A stretch of DNA of 39,844 nucleotides, taken from positions 1 to 39,844 of the forward strand of contig JBBITL010000042.1 in assembly GCA_037440765.1 (NCBI GenBank), read 5' to 3'. Source of the DNA: DTKY01 sp037440765 (lineage in GTDB: Bacteria; Acidobacteriota; Terriglobia; Bryobacterales; Bryobacteraceae). The notes under the pieces were generated by a model that did no database searches, had not been told where the DNA came from, and worked only from the letters and a program-made list of their open reading frames with translations. A program made the translations under genes and the position numbers. Positions 38,594-39,844 of the stretch are shown piece by piece. The stretch's first letter is position 1, and each line of letters starts with the position of its first letter.

Positions 38594-39805
38594 ATGAAGA
38601 AGTTGCTCGCGCTCCTCGTGCCGGCCGTCCTGCTCTGGCCCGGCTGGCTTCTCTATCGCCAGCGCACCGCCCGTCCCGAGGTCCCCTTCACGCGTGTGGT
38701 CCGGGAGACGCTGGTGAGCGCGGTGGTCACCAACGGCAGGGTGGAGCCGGTCGAATGGGCCCCGGTCGTGGCCGAACGAAGCGGCGTGCTGCGAACGCTC
38801 CGCGCCGTGCAGGGGGCCCGCGTCGCGCGCGGAGAGGTTGTGGCGGAGCTGGGCGTTGAGGACGCCCGGGCAGGCTTGGCGGCTGTCGAAGCGCGGGCGG
38901 CCCAGGTGCGGGCCGAGCTGCGCCTGCTGGAGCAGGGCGGCAGGGCGTCGGACCTGGCGGCGCTGGCAAGCGAGGCCGATGCGGCGCGCCTGGAGCTGGA
39001 GACAGCCCGCAAGGACCGGGACAGCCTGGCGAGGCTAGTCGAGAAGCAGGCGGCCCCCAGACACGAACTGATCGGGGCGGAGCGGCGCATCCAGCGCGCG
39101 GAGCTTCAACTGGCGGATCTGGCCAGGAGGCGCGCGGCGCTGGTCGATGCCGCCGACCGCGCCGCGGCCGAGGCCCGGCTGCGCGAGGCGGAAGCGGCCA
39201 TGGACCGGGCGCGCCTCCAGTTGGAGCAGGCTTCGATACGCTCGCCCATCTCCGGTGTGATCTACCAGACGGAGGTCCGCGAGGGGGACTTCGTGAGTGC
39301 GGGGCAGGTGCTGGCCAGAGCCGGCCGGACGGAGAAGGTCCGCGTGCGGGTCTACGTGGACGAGCCGGAGCTGGGCCGCGTGGCGCCGGGCATGCCGGTG
39401 TCCATCACCTGGGACGCGCTTCAGGGCCGCCGCTGGGAGGGTCTGGTCGAACGCATGCCCACCGAGGTGGCCGCCCTGGGTTCCCGGCAGGTGGGTGAGG
39501 TCCTCTGCGTCATCGGTAATCCAGGAGGCGAGCTGCCGCCCGGCGCCAATGTGAACGCCGAGATCCGCTCCAGCCAGGCTGCCGGGGCGCTGTCGATTCC
39601 CCGTGAGGCGCTGCGCCGCGAGGGCGTCCGTACGGGCGTGTTCCTTCTGGACGGTGATCGCGTGGTGTGGCGGCCGGTAGCGGTCGGGATCTCCAGCGTC
39701 ACCCGCATCCAGGTGGCGGAGGGCCTCGCTGAAGGCGACGCCGTGGCTCTCCCCACCGAGGCGCCCCTGGCCGGCGGCCTGCCGGTGCGCGCCGTCTTCC
39801 GCTAG
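38594..39805 (+). CDS. HlyD/RND-type periplasmic membrane-fusion (adaptor) protein
   Basis: A 403-residue adaptor for a tripartite efflux or secretion pump. An N-terminal membrane segment (LLALLVPAVLLWPGWLLY) is followed by a lipoyl half-motif (NGRVEPVEWAPVVAERSGVL), a long alpha-helical hairpin rich in Ala, Arg and Glu (about 80-215), the second lipoyl half (ASIRSPISGVIYQTEVREGDFV), beta-barrel and membrane-proximal domains (VRVYVDEPELGRVAPGMPVSI; LSIPREALRREG). The hairpin is long, as in MacA/HlyD-type adaptors. The ATG at 38594 is preferred to GTG 38576. The transporter and outer-membrane partners are presumably beyond the window's right edge, 39 bases after the stop. Confidence 0.9.
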   Translation: MKKLLALLVPAVLLWPGWLLYRQRTARPEVPFTRVVRETLVSAVVTNGRVEPVEWAPVVAERSGVLRTLRAVQGARVARGEVVAELGVEDARAGLAAVEARAAQVRAELRLLEQGGRASDLAALASEADAARLELETARKDRDSLARLVEKQAAPRHELIGAERRIQRAELQLADLARRRAALVDAADRAAAEARLREAEAAMDRARLQLEQASIRSPISGVIYQTEVREGDFVSAGQVLARAGRTEKVRVRVYVDEPELGRVAPGMPVSITWDALQGRRWEGLVERMPTEVAALGSRQVGEVLCVIGNPGGELPPGANVNAEIRSSQAAGALSIPREALRREGVRTGVFLLDGDRVVWRPVAVGISSVTRIQVAEGLAEGDAVALPTEAPLAGGLPVRAVFR

Positions 39806-39844
39806 TCTCCCGAGTCGGAAGTCCGCTGAACAAGTGCGCCGGCT

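Noticed and set aside
1..39844. CRISPR arrays, tRNA or rRNA genes, insertion sequences
   Set aside because: I saw no regularly spaced repeats, no tRNA-like cloverleaf with a T-loop GTTCRA motif in a gap, no rRNA sequence and no transposase. Gaps are too short for most of these.

Overview
The window is about 40 kb of GC-rich bacterial chromosome. It is tightly packed on both strands, with short gaps and many 1-4 nt stop/start overlaps. Lipopolysaccharide heptose genes, SurA and lipoproteins show a Gram-negative (diderm) envelope. DUF1080, exported DinB, Tat-exported and beta-helix proteins, signal peptides ending in AQ, frequent TTG starts and two small proteins of acidobacterial appearance suggest Acidobacteriota, perhaps near Bryobacter/Solibacter. 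That placement is inference from gene content. I see no tRNA, rRNA, CRISPR array, transposase or prophage; the only recombinase is a housekeeping-type XerD.

Layout. 0-7.3 kb: a HAD phosphatase faces a minus-strand operon rfaE2-mfd-surA-yhaM-blaI. 7.3-10.3 kb: a plus-strand LPS core cluster holds waaF, a degenerate rfaE2-like gene, waaC and an ICMT-like membrane methyltransferase. 10.3-12.1 kb: a class M sirtuin (ADP-ribosyltransferase type) is translationally coupled to a zinc macrodomain hydrolase. 12.1-15.4 kb: exported methyltransferase, ECF sigma factor, beta-helix protein and exported DinB. 15.5-20.4 kb: DJ-1/PfpI protein, HSL esterase, trpD, and a coupled sucC-sucD-ndk operon. 20.7-24.5 kb: exported DUF1080 protein, exported O-methyltransferase, GNAT, and an M23 peptidase with a leaderless-type promoter.

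24.5-29.9 kb is a phosphate uptake and signalling operon read on the minus strand: phoU, pstS, pstC, pstA, pstB2, pstB1. It departs from the textbook system in two ways. PhoU is fused to a low-molecular-weight phosphatase/arsenate-reductase-like domain whose catalytic Cys and P-loop Arg are gone. There are also two different ATPases with complementary defects. PstB1 has lost the ABC signature but keeps the Q-loop and H-loop; PstB2 keeps LSGGQ but has lost the Q-loop Gln and the H-loop His. Together they can form exactly one complete ATP site. This is the best candidate in the window for an undescribed system.

29.9-39.8 kb: AraC regulator, Tat-lipoprotein carboxylesterase, Asp-box secreted protein, a pair of four-helix DMT/SMR-like proteins with predicted opposite topology, CCA-adding/poly(A) polymerase-type enzyme, XerD, two small conserved-looking unknowns, a 2H phosphoesterase and an RND/ABC-type membrane-fusion protein cut off from its partners by the window edge.
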